Positions 47,528 through 59,000 are shown, counted from the stretch's first letter. The stretch: DNA of 64,000 nucleotides from Diplonema japonicum (GCA_964019335.1 OZ025728.1:62001-126000); one strand, 5' to 3'. A program made the numbers and translations. Notes: generated by a model from the sequence alone, not told the origin.

Positions 47528-49312
47528 CTAACCGTTTCCTTTTCTCGGAACCCCGAGCTTTTTCAGAACCTGCTCGGTGACCACCTTCTTGACAATGTCA
47601 TCAGTAAGCACGTCATGCACTGTGTGCGCAAGGAAAGCATCTACCTTGGAGCTCTTCGGGTGCACGCCCGTCCTGGAAAAATACTCTGTTCGAACCTCAA
47701 GCGACAGCTGGTTCAGAGTGGACGGGGGAACATCCGTGGCGGAGGGGAAGACCGGATCCTCATTCTGGTTGGGCTCGACAAGAAGACGGAGAATAGGACG
47801 GCCATCATCATGAAAAGGACTATCGCATGACGTAACTGCCGCCTGCACAGCTCGTACCATCCTTTGAACAGCAAGACCGCACTCCACAACATGGTTCCTT
47901 GTAACCCAATATTCCATTCGGTAGGTTTGCTCCGGATCGCGTTGGGACTCAAAGGGCAAACAATGCATCACTGTTGAAACAAGCGGTGACAGACTCGACG
48001 GAGCGTGGCATGCTTTCACATAGTATGACGCTGCTGGGTGGTTTTTGTTGCCCTGGTTCTGCGTGATTTGTAAGAGTACCGACAGGAGGTCGTTCAGTAC
48101 CAACCACTCCGCGTGGCCTTTTCCGAACCCAGCAGGGGGCTCTGCGACAATAACATGACGAAACACGAATTTTTCCAGATTTTGCGAGATCATTTCTTGC
48201 AGAGATCCTTTCTCGTCGAACAGCCCCATGCCGGACTCGACGCCCCAGCCTCCGGGTGGTGGCGGCACCGCGGACCGTGATGGTTTCGATTTTTTAACAA
48301 TCTCCACTTCGCTCACGTCGGGTCGAAGTGTTTGAACTATGTGCGATTTTGTAGGAGTCTCCCACGCCTTCATCCTTTTGGCCTTGACGGACGTGGTCTG
48401 GAAGCTGTTCTCCAAGTCATGTCTTTTAGTTGTCCCGCCCTGCGCATTGACGCACATAAGCAAAACAAGATCTAAAATACCACCTTCAATATCCTTGGTA
48501 ACACGTGATTGCACGCCGAACCCTGTTGGTGCGTCAACGTCTCTGTACACAGTGGAGGATTGGTCTAAGGTAGCTTGTTCTTCAATGGCCATTGTCTGGC
48601 GAAGTATCTGCGGGTATCGAAAGGGATCGGAATCGAGGTCGCGGGGGGGTTCCTTCGCCAGGCGCGGCGGGGATTTAGGAGGTGTCGGGCTCGGTGCTTT
48701 CTTCTGCACGACAACAACCTCGTGCTCCGATGGATCCGGTGTCACTGGCTCGACAACTTTAACATTTGGTTCATCATGAACCGGTTCCTCCACACGGGTA
48801 ATGACTGCTTTGCTGTCCGGTTGTTCCATCTCGCTTATTGGTATTACAGTAGCTGCAGTTGCTGCAAATTGTTTCAAAGATGTGGACAAGTCGGAGAAAT
48901 CAGAACTGTGGATAGGCAACGTTAACGGCTTCTCAAACGTAGGAGAAGGGGGGTCATCCTTTGGTATTTCATGTTTTATGGGAGAGACGGTTGGGGTGGG
49001 TGCTTCTTTTGCGGCCTGTCTGCGTTTCAACAAGCTCGACCTGCTGATGCTCATGCTAACGGCCTCGCCTTCTTCGGGGTCTTCGTTGACGCCGCGTTTG
49101 CCTGCTAGGGTTCGCTTGATGTCCCAGGTGGTTTCCTTTGTCAGTGTGTTGTACCAGTAGACCCTACCGTCGGCGGTCTTTACCTCTTTGTACTCCCCGC
49201 TTCGTAGCGCGTCCTCCACGTTTGCGTCGTGCTCCATCTCTCCCTGTGCTGCTGTGCTGTCTTCTTCCTCTTCATCTTCGTCAAAATCCTCTTCTGAATA
49301 TTGGTCGGACAT
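47528..49312 (-). CDS. WW-domain protein of unknown function
   Basis: 594 aa. An acidic N-terminus (DEDEEEEDS) is followed by a WW domain at about 33-65 (VKTADGRVYWYNTLTKETTW), a protein-interaction module for proline-rich ligands. About 100-270 is low-complexity Ser/Pro/Lys-rich, and about 280-590 is a predicted globular region without recognised family (GGWGVESGMGLFDEKGSLQE, FVFRHVIVAEPPAGFGKGHA). The start is supported by AACAAGAATG after a CATCTAG acceptor near 49345. WW plus disordered region suggests RNA-processing or transcription factors, but this is not certain. Confidence 0.7.
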   Translation of the reverse strand: MSDQYSEEDFDEDEEEEDSTAAQGEMEHDANVEDALRSGEYKEVKTADGRVYWYNTLTKETTWDIKRTLAGKRGVNEDPEEGEAVSMSISRSSLLKRRQAAKEAPTPTVSPIKHEIPKDDPPSPTFEKPLTLPIHSSDFSDLSTSLKQFAATAATVIPISEMEQPDSKAVITRVEEPVHDEPNVKVVEPVTPDPSEHEVVVVQKKAPSPTPPKSPPRLAKEPPRDLDSDPFRYPQILRQTMAIEEQATLDQSSTVYRDVDAPTGFGVQSRVTKDIEGGILDLVLLMCVNAQGGTTKRHDLENSFQTTSVKAKRMKAWETPTKSHIVQTLRPDVSEVEIVKKSKPSRSAVPPPPGGWGVESGMGLFDEKGSLQEMISQNLEKFVFRHVIVAEPPAGFGKGHAEWLVLNDLLSVLLQITQNQGNKNHPAASYYVKACHAPSSLSPLVSTVMHCLPFESQRDPEQTYRMEYWVTRNHVVECGLAVQRMVRAVQAAVTSCDSPFHDDGRPILRLLVEPNQNEDPVFPSATDVPPSTLNQLSLEVRTEYFSRTGVHPKSSKVDAFLAHTVHDVLTDDIVKKVVTEQVLKKLGVPRKGNG

Positions 49313-49694
49313 TCTTGTTTAATCCTCTCCCCCTGCCCCCTCTAGATGTGTTTTTTTTTTTTTTTTTCCCGGAGTACTCTGGCAATTCATTTTTTAATGA
49401 ACACTATTTTTCTTTTTTCTTTTTTTTTTTTTTTTTTTTGTGAAAAACCTACCCAACGGCGGGAATTGATGTCAGGAGCGAAGGGGGAGGGAGGGGAGGG
49501 GGATGAAAAAAAAAAAGATTTGCGACTTTTTAAACGAAAAAGGCACTACAATAAGCAAAACGGTCGCTTTTACAACAGACAAGCCACAATCAGTGTCGGG
49601 TAAACCTTATAGTATTGTTATCATTTCTTCTGGGTATAGTAGTTACCTTGATCCCTTTACTCGGGGTGGGAGGGGGGGGTAATTTAATCGACCC

Positions 49695-49730
49695 AGCTCG
49701 CTTACGGGGAGGTGTCGCCATCACCTGGAC
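49695..49730 (-). repeat. Box-plus-hairpin repeat, GCTTAAGGGG type
   Basis: GCTCGCTTACGGGG followed by AGGTG-TCGCCAT-CACCT. It matches 61009-61033 in box and stem, while the loop differs. Confidence 0.6.
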
Positions 49731-49939
49731 CAGTAAAGTCCTGCTGCCCCACAAAAGGATGTCCTTGAAGGGAACCTTGCAACGCACAGCCAACTCAGCT
49801 AGTTTTTGAAAAAAAGAGTGTTGAATTTTTTAAATGAATTTTAATTCTGTAGAAAAAAATCCTTTTTCAACAGCGTTGTGCGGTGTAACTGAATTGTTTA
49901 AAGAAAAGTAAGAATCAAGGTAACAAGAAGAAAAGAAAA

Positions 49940-50500
49940 GATAAAGGAGGCCAGTCGGTGCGTCCTAAAGAAACAAACATGGGAAATAGTGAGAGAGCTA
50001 AAAAAAAAAAAAAAAAAATGAAAATGGGAGTAATCAAAGTAAGACCATTGATAGGACGGAGCGAATCAAGAAGGAAAAAAAAAAAGAAAAAAAAAAGAAA
50101 TTCGAATTATCTCAGTTTCGGACGAATCTCGCTTTTCGGTATGTGGCGTATTGAAGGGCCGGGTACCACCGCGAAGGATCGACCCCTTCCTTCGAGCGGT
50201 TGCCGTTCCCCATAATGATATATTTCTTTTTTTTTTTCTCTTCTCTTTTTTTTTTTTTTTCTTCTTTTTCTTTTCGTCACGAATCATTCTGTGAATACCG
50301 ACAAGTAAGAGTTAAAGGATGCCAGTTGGTGGCACCCTAAAAAAAGAAACAAACACGGGAGAAAAGTGAGAGAGCCAAAAAAAAAAAAAAAAAAAAAAAA
50401 AAACTCATAGTAAAAAGACAATCCCATTTTGATGACAGCCTCGAAATAAAGATAAGAACGAGAGAATCATAGTTAGGGGTTTTTTTTTGGAGCGAATCAA
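49940..50500 (-). repeat. Direct duplication of a roughly 130-bp module
   Basis: At 49943: TAAAGGAGGCCAGTCGGTGC, CCTAAAGAAACAAACATGGG, AGTGAGAGAGC, A tract, then GGAGCGAATCAA. At 50306: GAGTTAAAGGATGCCAGTTGG (with a TGCCA/TGGCA hairpin), AAAGAAACAAACACGGG, AGTGAGAGAGC, A tract, and later GGAGCGAATCAA. The order is preserved. Confidence 0.65.
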
Positions 50501-50541
50501 AAAAAAAAAAAAAAAAAAAAAAGTTCTCTAAGAAGCCCACT

Positions 50542-52596
50542 CTACTTGCGAACGGCTGCCCGCCGCTGGCTCCTCCCACTGACGAGTGACCACGTCGATG
50601 CAACAGGCCTCTCGATAAAGACAAAGAGCAGAGCCGCCGTTACATAGGAGGCGACGGTCACGTTTCCACTGGCGAGAGTCAACCACCAGCTGCTGAAGTG
50701 AACGAGGTTAGGCCCGTAGCTTATCTTCAAAAGGCCTAGGATAAAGGGGTGGACGAGGTAGACAGTAAAGGTGAGCTTTGATAAGGGCTCCCACACCGAG
50801 TGCGCCATCATCTTCCTCACCCACCCGCCATGACCATTCACAAAGATCAGCGTCAGGATAGACAGCCCAATCCCCCACAACATGTGGTATGCCACCTGCG
50901 ACCACGCAATCTGGTCCTTGCTCCACTTCTCACCTTCTATGTTGTCCTTCATAGCTGCCCATGGAATGAAACAGCAGCCGAGTAAGATAGCAGCACTTGC
51001 GAAGTACCCACAGTACCTCACTACAGTGTTTGCAACTACCGCCTTGATCCTATCGTTCACATCTTTTGAGGTGTATGCGAAGGCAGCAAGCAACCCGTAC
51101 AGGTAAGGCGGTGCCCTAACCCATGGTTTCACGTAAGCTTTGTTAAACCCACCTGTGAGCTGGTCATCAGAGACACGTGTTATGAAGTAGCACGCAATGA
51201 GCGAGGCGAACACAAGGAACGAGGTGAAGATGGCGGTGTGACGCGACCGGTGCACGTAGCCAAGAACTATGAGAACCCCGAGCATCATCAGCTGGAAGTC
51301 GCAGGCAAGGTACCAGCAGTGCCCCAAGCAGGAACCCGTGCTGAAGTCGTCGAAGTTGTTGATGAACAGCAGGTTGCGCCACCAATCCGCACCACAGTCT
51401 CGTGCCATGGTACCACCATTTTTACCCAGTCTTATGAAGGGCCCGCTTGACACATACATGAAGAGGTTGTAAGTAGCAAGGATGACCACCCCGTAGGCGG
51501 GCACGATGCGGATGTATCTGTCTACGTACGACATTCCAACACGCTTTGCCTGCACAGGTGCATCCGCTTCGCGAGGCCAAGACCGCACCCCGACCAAGGC
51601 AACAAGGAACGCACTCAGGAAAAAGAAGGTATCCACCGCGTACAGGCCGGGGACGTTGAAGTACGCCCTGAAGGACTTAAAATACTCGAAGAGATCCTGA
51701 CCGTTCTCCACAGCGTTCTCCTCCGGTAGTATTGCAGTGTGGAGGTAGACGATCCACACACTGGACACCACACGCATCATGTTCAGAAAGTTTGTCGGCC
51801 TGCTGGAGGTGGTCATCAACTCGGAAAAGGCTGCAGACAGGTCCCAACAGTAGCACAGCTTCATGATGTAAGATCTGTCGACAGGGTCGACACCGCTCTG
51901 CCTGTTCAAGGGTCGCACGAACCCTGTCTTCTCGTCTTCGTGATCACTGTCACTGTCGTCAATTGTCTTCTTCCCTTCGAGAAGGGCGTAGATGGAGTCC
52001 TTCGACTCGTACAGCCTGCACACAAACGAGCATAGAAGAGACACAAAACCTAAAATAGACAGGAAGGCAACAACACCTACAGCGGCGTTGTCATCGCTGA
52101 ACCTCGGGTCCTCGTTGTGGCAGTTGAAGCCGACAAGAGAGGCCGCGATACCTGCTGGGTCAGGGAGCACCTTCTGCTCCACAAGTGGGCGAAGGACCTT
52201 GTTTAAAAGAATGTCTAGATCTTCTTCAGTGCAGGATGGGAGCACGCAGGTGGTCCCGCCAACAGTAATGCCCGTCACGCCATAGCAGAAGGAGCCGCCC
52301 ATAACTTCGCATGCAGTGTACATCCCAGCTGTCGGGATGAACAGCGCCATGGGCATTGCGGAGAGAACAGCGCTGCCAGTTGCGTTCTTGTTCATCTTGT
52401 AGGTGAACCAGTTCACTGTGGAGACAGATGCGTACGCAGCAGGCTGCTGCCACACACACCTGTCCATGAGGTCGGTATAGTTCGAAAATTCAGGCGATGC
52501 GATCTCTTGTGCAAGTGGGGGGAACTCAATGTCATTTCCCAGCAGATGATCGGCCTCAGGTGCAGCCAGGGTGAGCAGGAGCGCTTGCAGGATCAT
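50542..52596 (-). CDS. Acyltransferase-3 family membrane protein (NRF-6 type)
   Basis: 684 aa. A signal peptide (1-15) is followed by an extracellular NRF-like N-terminal domain with several Cys, a membrane helix near 180 (AVGVVAFLSILGFVSLLCSF), and the acyltransferase-3 core from about 265: NFLNMMRVVSSVWIVYLHTA, FLSAFLVALVGV, GHCWYLACDFQLMMLGVLIV and a terminal LTFTVYLVHPFILGLL. The core has about ten membrane segments. Family members transfer acyl groups to extracytoplasmic sugars or lipids. The animal NRF-6 branch is linked to lipid transport. The substrate is unknown. Acceptor CTTATAG (52617-52616) with a 20-nt leader. Confidence 0.8.
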   Translation of the reverse strand: MILQALLLTLAAPEADHLLGNDIEFPPLAQEIASPEFSNYTDLMDRCVWQQPAAYASVSTVNWFTYKMNKNATGSAVLSAMPMALFIPTAGMYTACEVMGGSFCYGVTGITVGGTTCVLPSCTEEDLDILLNKVLRPLVEQKVLPDPAGIAASLVGFNCHNEDPRFSDDNAAVGVVAFLSILGFVSLLCSFVCRLYESKDSIYALLEGKKTIDDSDSDHEDEKTGFVRPLNRQSGVDPVDRSYIMKLCYCWDLSAAFSELMTTSSRPTNFLNMMRVVSSVWIVYLHTAILPEENAVENGQDLFEYFKSFRAYFNVPGLYAVDTFFFLSAFLVALVGVRSWPREADAPVQAKRVGMSYVDRYIRIVPAYGVVILATYNLFMYVSSGPFIRLGKNGGTMARDCGADWWRNLLFINNFDDFSTGSCLGHCWYLACDFQLMMLGVLIVLGYVHRSRHTAIFTSFLVFASLIACYFITRVSDDQLTGGFNKAYVKPWVRAPPYLYGLLAAFAYTSKDVNDRIKAVVANTVVRYCGYFASAAILLGCCFIPWAAMKDNIEGEKWSKDQIAWSQVAYHMLWGIGLSILTLIFVNGHGGWVRKMMAHSVWEPLSKLTFTVYLVHPFILGLLKISYGPNLVHFSSWWLTLASGNVTVASYVTAALLFVFIERPVASTWSLVSGRSQRRAAVRK

Positions 52597-53353
52597 GTCA
52601 ATATGTTTCCTTTATCTATAAGATGGTGGGGTATGAAATATGTGATGTTCAAAAAAAAAAAAAAAAAAAAAAAAAACACTGTAAGAGAAAAAAAAAAGGG
52701 GGGGAAGGAGGAACAAAAGGAATATAAAAAAAAAAAAGAACCGTCTGGCGAAGGCAAACCACCTTTTTTTTTTTTTTTTCTTCTTCCTCCCTCGCTTTTT
52801 TTTTTTTTTCTTTAGCGAGAGAGATATATAAAAAAAAAAAAAAAGAAGCTAGTGTTCTTTTGTTTTGTTTTTTCTTTGTGCACTATTCGTAGTTCTTTTT
52901 TTTTTTTTTTATATTTTTCTTTTTAAAACATTACAAAAACAGGCTGTTTTTCCGTTCATCATAAATTTTAAAAAAAAAAGAATTGTTTGTGCGCACGAGC
53001 GGAATTTTACCTAATAAAATAGCTCATTACGCTGCCATCAACTAGTTTTTAGTCTCGACAATAATATTGTTAAAACAAAATATTATTTACCCATAAAGGA
53101 CCCAAGAACTGATACATCAGCCACAGAAAACAAAAGAATCAACATCGCCGTATCCTCTGAAATAAAACGCTCCTGGAAAATCCTCGGGAAAAAAAAAAAA
53201 AAAAAAATAGGAGAAGAAAAAGGTTGAACGTTCGCGGGATATGCCGGCATGCCACCTCGCCGCCACTGCAGCAAGCGGGGGAGGGTCCAAATACGGGTTT
53301 TAAACAAAAAGAGGGGAAAAAAAAAACGAGGTTCACCTGGTTTGGGTAAAACA

Positions 53354-53392
<39 letters not shown>

Positions 53393-53395
53393 CTC
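52597..53395. other. Spacer with 95-bp repeat, no gene
   Basis: It contains the acyltransferase acceptor, homopolymers, the repeat at 52983-53080 and a mixed block at 53085-53345 without coding signal. Confidence 0.6.
52983..53080 (+). repeat. 95-bp repeat, copy identical to 5881-5976
   Basis: Begins TTGTTTGTGCGCACGAGCGG and ends AATATTGTTAAAACAA. No differences from the distant copy were seen across the unit. Confidence 0.85.
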
Positions 53396-54478
53396 TCACA
53401 TCTTAGCAACAAGGGTCGCCCTCTGCGAAAGTATCTGAGCAGCCTCCGTCACCATCTCGTTGACGATAAGCCCCGCGGGCTGTACACTCTTAATCCCACC
53501 AGCAGCCTGCCCAACAATTTGCGGGTACACCTTGGCGAGTGACCAAGGAGTGTTGTTCTTTTTCGCCTCCTTCGCCTCCCACTGAATAGGGACGGAACCC
53601 TGAGAGACGAGGTGGTTAATCTTGGCAGGGTCCTTTTCCCATGTGGAGTTGTGCTCGTTGCGGACCACGCGCATGGGCCTACCAGAGTAGATAACGGTCC
53701 GGATAGTGTCGGAGGGGCCGGCTGATACAACGGCGTCCTTGTGGCGGTCACCTGCATTGGCTTCTTTGGAGGCGACAAAACGAGTACCGACCCAAACGGC
53801 ATCTGCGCCCAGTGCAAGCGAAGCAGCGACACCCCTCCCGTTGTAAATTCCGCCGGCAGCAATCACATGAACATCACCACCGTGAAGCTCCGATTTTCTC
53901 CCTTTGCACTTTTCCAAACACATAGGAATGAGGGCCATTGTCCCAACCTCCCCTGTATGCCCGCCAGCTTCATACCCCTGGCAACAGACCATGTCTACCC
54001 CTACTGCAAGAGCCTTGTCTACATGGTGGGGGTGTCCACACATGTTCATTACAAGAATGCCGGCTTTGTGGAGCTTTTCAACAACCCATCTTGGGGGGAC
54101 GCCAACGGCGGAGGTGAAGAGTCTAGTTTTTTCTTCGATGATGATGTCGATGAGCTCCTCTAGCTTGCCCTCGGTGTAATCGCTGTTTGTTTTACGCGCC
54201 TTCCCGTCAAGCTGCGGTAGGAGCAGGTCGACCCCGAAGCAGGTATCGTCATCTAGAAGGTTCTTTAGTTTGTGGATTTCCTTCCTTAACGTGGCGGGCT
54301 CCAACCCTACCCCTCCAATGTTCCCTAAGCCTCCAGCGTTGCTGACGGCTGCGGCCAAGGGGGCAGCTGCTACTGATCCCATGCCAGCGAGAAGTACAGG
54401 GTGCTTGATCTTCAGTAGATCCGTAACGTTCGTCTTCAGGATCTGGTCCAGCTTCGGTATTGGGGTGGATGCCGGCAT
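53396..54478 (-). CDS. Nitronate monooxygenase-like flavoprotein with peroxisomal-type C-terminus
   Basis: 360 aa TIM-barrel of the 2-nitropropane dioxygenase/NMO family (FMN-dependent oxidation of nitronates such as propionate-3-nitronate). Recognisable parts are KHPVLLAGMGSVAAAPLAAA and AVSNAGGLGNIGG at the start, CCQGYEAGGHTGEVG with the conserved His, VIAAGGIYNGRGVAASLALG and ADAVWVGTRFVASKEA at the phosphate-binding end. The last three residues are AKM, which fits the PTS1 pattern [SAC]-[KRH]-[LM]; in Euglenozoa that would direct it to glycosomes or peroxisomes. Acceptor CATACAG (54519-54518), then a CAA-rich leader. Confidence 0.85.
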   Translation of the reverse strand: MPASTPIPKLDQILKTNVTDLLKIKHPVLLAGMGSVAAAPLAAAVSNAGGLGNIGGVGLEPATLRKEIHKLKNLLDDDTCFGVDLLLPQLDGKARKTNSDYTEGKLEELIDIIIEEKTRLFTSAVGVPPRWVVEKLHKAGILVMNMCGHPHHVDKALAVGVDMVCCQGYEAGGHTGEVGTMALIPMCLEKCKGRKSELHGGDVHVIAAGGIYNGRGVAASLALGADAVWVGTRFVASKEANAGDRHKDAVVSAGPSDTIRTVIYSGRPMRVVRNEHNSTWEKDPAKINHLVSQGSVPIQWEAKEAKKNNTPWSLAKVYPQIVGQAAGGIKSVQPAGLIVNEMVTEAAQILSQRATLVAKM

Positions 54479-55409
54479 TTTATTTTTATTTTGTTGTTGT
54501 TGTTGTTGTGTGTTCGGCTGTATGTTTTTTTTTTTTTTTTTTTGTTTCAGTGAATTTTTAAAAAAAAAAAAAAGTGGGGGAAAAAGAGGTGGGGAGGGGA
54601 AAAAAAAAAGTGGGAAATATGGGTGGGGGGATAATAGAGGAGAAAATAATTGGGGTGGTGTGCGTGTGTTGGGATTTTCGGAAAAAAAAAAAATAATAAA
54701 ATAAAATAAAAATAACGTAAGAGGGCGCTGTTGTTACATCCCCCTCCCCTCGTTTTACTTCCTGTTTGAAAGGGGGGAGGAGAGAAAAAAAAAAAAAAAA
54801 AGCAGAAAACTTGTTTTTGCGACCCTTCCATCTTTGTGTTTTTTTTTTTTTTTCTTCTTTTTTTTTTTTGTGCGCACTTTTATCAATGTCTTCTCAAATA
54901 GATTTCTTTTTCGGACCTTTTTGAAAAACTCTTCTTTTTTTTCTCGTTTCCATTTAAGTCCAAAATGCGGTAAATATGCTACCGACTAAAGAGAAGAAAA
55001 TGATTATGGTAATGTGAAGAAGAAAAAAAAAAAAAAAAAAAAAAAAAAGGCGTGCAATTTTAGAAAATATTTTGTTTTCCTTGTTGTGGATGGGAAAAGA
55101 ACAGGGCAAAAAGTTACTCTTTTTTTTTCCCCCCCCCAGTTCGCCATGAGACAAAAAAAAATACAAAAAGAAGAAAAAAAAAAAAGACCCCAAACCCCCC
55201 TGGAACAGATTACCCCATTTTGTTTTTTACCGATTATTTGTGTGAAAAAAAAAAAAGGAAAGCAACAAACCGAAAAGAAATATAAAAGAGTTCTTTTTTT
55301 TTTTAAAAAATCAGACACATCTTGCTGGCTTGCCAAGCCCACCAGTTTTAAGGAGGCCTCTGTGGTGGTGCCAGAAAAAAAAGAGGGGAAAAAGGGGAAG
55401 GAACCAAAA

Positions 55410-55444
<35 letters not shown>

Positions 55445-55957
55445 CTTTTTTTTTTCTTTTTTTTTTTTCCAGCGCGATTGTGCCAGGTGAATATACTAAC
55501 TTTTGCACCCAATCTTTTTTTTTTTTTTTCATCCTCCTTTTTCTTTTCATGCACTAACGAAAAAAATTCACTGTGATATCACAACAGGAAAGGGATGTTG
55601 TAAAAATTAATTAAAAGAAAATTCACTATGATAGAACGAAGTGGTTAGCAACGGCCCGCGAGAAAATATAGATGACCGACCTCGTTGCTGACCTGCCGTT
55701 GCTTCTTCAACTTCTTCTAGGTGGGTATTCGTAACCTTCGAAGTTAAATTTTGCTCTGCCCTTGATCCACCGGATCACCGCCAGAAAAAGTCGTGTTGGT
55801 GTGTATACTCCCTTTTACGGCTCAGAACAGAAAAGGCATCCCTTCCAAAAAAAAAAAAAAAAAGAGAAAAGTGGAGGGGGGGATTAAAAAAAAAAATGAT
55901 GAATTCTTTTGGGGAAGGGGAAATGTGCACAAAGGGGGGGGGGGGGGGGGGGAAACC
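54479..55957. other. 1.5-kb spacer without gene
   Basis: Extreme A/T and purine tracts (runs to about 30) and (TTG)n at 54492-54509. The repeat at 55622-55660 is followed by a mixed block to about 55800. It includes the 3' side of the kinase gene with a G run of about 17 near 55936. No coding signal. Confidence 0.6.
55622..55660 (+). repeat. 40-bp repeat shared with 6131-6170
   Basis: TTCACTATGATAGAACGAAG then TGGTTAGCAACGGCCCGC. A shorter related piece (TTCACTGTGATA) lies at about 55566. Confidence 0.65.
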
Positions 55958-56015
55958 TTAAAAACCAGAAACAGAACAATTTTTTTTTTTGAACCTTTTA
56001 GTTTTTGCCACGGCG

Positions 56016-56051
<36 letters not shown>

Positions 56052-59000
56052 CCTCCTTCATACCCTCGCAACGTCTTAATCTTTGTGTGTGCCTGAGCTC
56101 TGGGGGGAACATAAACAGCGGACTTTGGAGGCTGAGCCTGAACACTGGGTAGCAACTGCGTCAACGCAGGCCCACCACCTGAGGAAGAGCTTTGAACACT
56201 GACATTAGAAGCGATGGACGAATTAGGACACATTGACTCAATGCTCGACTGCTGCCTCTCAAGCTTCTCAAGTTTCTGCAAAATCGTAACAACGGGCTGC
56301 GGGACTGGACGGCTCACGGGGTCCAGATCCCAAAGCTTGTCATGGATAACATTCCACAACTCCATAGATATAGGCGTGTGTAGGTGCGTTGGCTGTCTCG
56401 GCCTCTGTATAATTTTTTTTTTTTCTAAAAAAAAAAAAAAAAAAAAAAAAATCCATACCCTCTTCGCCTTTAACTCAGTCAATGCATGTTCCTTCCACCC
56501 CTCCCTCCCCCGTTCACAATCGTCAAAGTACGGCTCACCCTGTAACACCTCATACAAAAGGCACCCTAAAGACCATGAATCGTGGGCCTTCGTCGCCCGT
56601 CTTTCAGAATGCTGGAGTAGAATCACTTCCGGTGGTGCCCATGGAATGCAAATCGCCTGGATGGGGTCGCGCTCCTTCGCAAGAAGACCAACATCAGCGA
56701 GCTTGTAACAGTCGATACCAGTGGGATTCGGCACCGTGAGCAATACGTTTCGAGCCGCAACATCCAAATGAACCACACCTTGGGAATGCAAGTGGGACAA
56801 TGCTTGCGCCATAGATACCCCAACTTGAATGGCTATTGTAAGCCGTTCATCGGCACCAGGGGGGAGCTGCTCAAGCTTTGATTTCAACGTGCCACCATGA
56901 CAGAATTCAGTAATCATGTACAGCGTGCCATCTGGCATCGATTCCGACCAACCATAACAAGCTAGGATTCTGTTGTATCTAAGCCCGAGGAGTACTTCTA
57001 TCTCTTTGACGAATTTCTTTTTCGAGTCTCGGGTTCGGTTTGTCAGCTCCTTTACGGCAACCTCGTCGTGAACGTCTTGCTTCTCGCATTTGTAAACTTT
57101 TCCGAACCCGCCCTCGCCGACTTTTTTCCAGTCTGACGACAGGGTGTCGAAACCGATAAAAAATTCGCTGGGCAGCCCCGCTGCGTAATTCGCATCTTCA
57201 GATGTACACGACGTTGGTTCGTCGTCAGCGTGGGCGTTTTTCAAATCGTAACCGGTGTATCGGGAATAGACGGAGTCGAATGCGTCTTCTTGCGGGGTGA
57301 TGGGGTCGTAGGGATTTGCTTCACCTTCTTCGCTGAGCGGCATTGTGTTATCACGCCCGTTAACGTCTCCTGGTGGAGCGACTTGAGGAGAGACTACAAC
57401 GTCGAAATTGAACAAACCGATCATAGGGTGGAGGTGGGTAATGTCGTCAGGTAAGTCCCACGTCGCGACAAGACGTTCGTTTATGTAGAACGTTATGAGA
57501 CGTGCGTCAAAATCAGCTTGCGAGCCGATTATATCGCCTTGGCCTATTACCGTAGCCGGGATGGATGGGACGGATCCCTTTTTCGTGGTTACTTCTTGGC
57601 CGTCGTATGAGATTGCTTCTTCCCAACCTTTGCTGATCTTGGCGTTGAGCCAGCCTATTTTGCATGTCGACGTGTTTCGTGTTCCTTTTAAAACCTCGAT
57701 CTCGAAGTAGGCTTGCCATTCCCCATAACGCCGTTTAGTCCTCGCGATGCCCCACTTCCCTGATGTCGACACAAGTTCCGTAGCCCCGAAAGAAGTCCCG
57801 TTTCGTTTAACTTTTTTGGTGAGTTCCCTTGCTTCCCAGTCGGTGTAGCATGGTTGTGACAGTAATTCACGTTCAGACAGCTCTCGGAGTTGGTTTTCCG
57901 TCCAGTTTCGAGTTTTTTGAAGCTCGATTTGAGCCTCTGTTTCGACGAGGTGTCGGGCGCGGGATTCTTCAGAGTTCAGCCCGTTCCGCTGGCACACTAT
58001 TTTGAAATCGGATTCCGGGGCTGCCTGCACCTCGCCGTCAAGAATTTGATACAAAGATTCAACACCCCCACCCATCGAGGTTTTGAACAGTGTAACGATT
58101 GACGTCAACAACCCATAAATAAGCGGCGCGAAACTATAAATATCAATTTGAGGAGATCGTGCCAAAGGCAACCTTGTCATTTTCAACGTTTTGCAAAGCT
58201 CCGTACACGTCAGGCAGACTTCATAGTTAGGTTCCGTGGGGCCGCGGTAACCCGCCGCCACGGTTTGTTCCACCCATTGTATTTGAAACTTGATCTTCCC
58301 GTTTCTCCACGTCCCGCAGTGCTCGGTTTTAACAAGCTGGGTACGCTCGGGGTGTTTGTGCTTTCGCCTAATGCACTCAAATTGTATATCGCTTGCGACA
58401 ACGGGAGGGCAGAGATTCCCCTTAGAGTTCACAAGCATGCTCTGCAACCAGTCTAGAACTTCCTTATCAGAAACGTTGTCCTCTGAGCACAGCCTGTGCG
58501 TTTCCACACGAACCCGGAAGTCTCTCGAGCAGGGCGAGTTGTGGTTAAGAACGTCATATCGAAGTTTTTTAAGCGTGGGGTAGTCAACATCACGGAGGAG
58601 CTTTCTGATGATTATGTTTTCAGATCTACCGTCGTTTGAAATGTACGCTGTGTGGGTGCGTTTGTCGCCTTTTTTGATGTAGATTTGCCATCTGCGGGAC
58701 TTTTCGATGTTTTGAGGTGGGGTTTGCTTCATGAAATTGGCGTTTTCAAGACAAGATATCAGCTCGGGGATACGATCTGGAGGGATAGTTGTGTCGAAGC
58801 GGCGTTTGCACCCTTTCGCGGCTAGGTCTTCCCGTGTGTTAGGATGCGCGTGTCGCAGGGTCCCCACTGCGAGTTTCATTCTTGTGTGCATTAGCCCTAC
58901 TTCGTGGTGCCGCATGAAGTACTTGGAAATTTCTTTAACACCTTTTGCAACGATGTAGTCCCCGTTGTCGCTTTCCATAACCACTGGAGGTGAGTAACAG

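Larger units (their letters stand above)
49313..50541. other. 1.2-kb repeat-bearing spacer, no gene
   Basis: It contains the GCTTAAGGGG-type hairpin at 49695-49730, a direct duplication (49940-50075 and 50305-50500), a partial copy of the 140-bp repeat at 50102-50140, and long A/T tracts. Confidence 0.65.
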
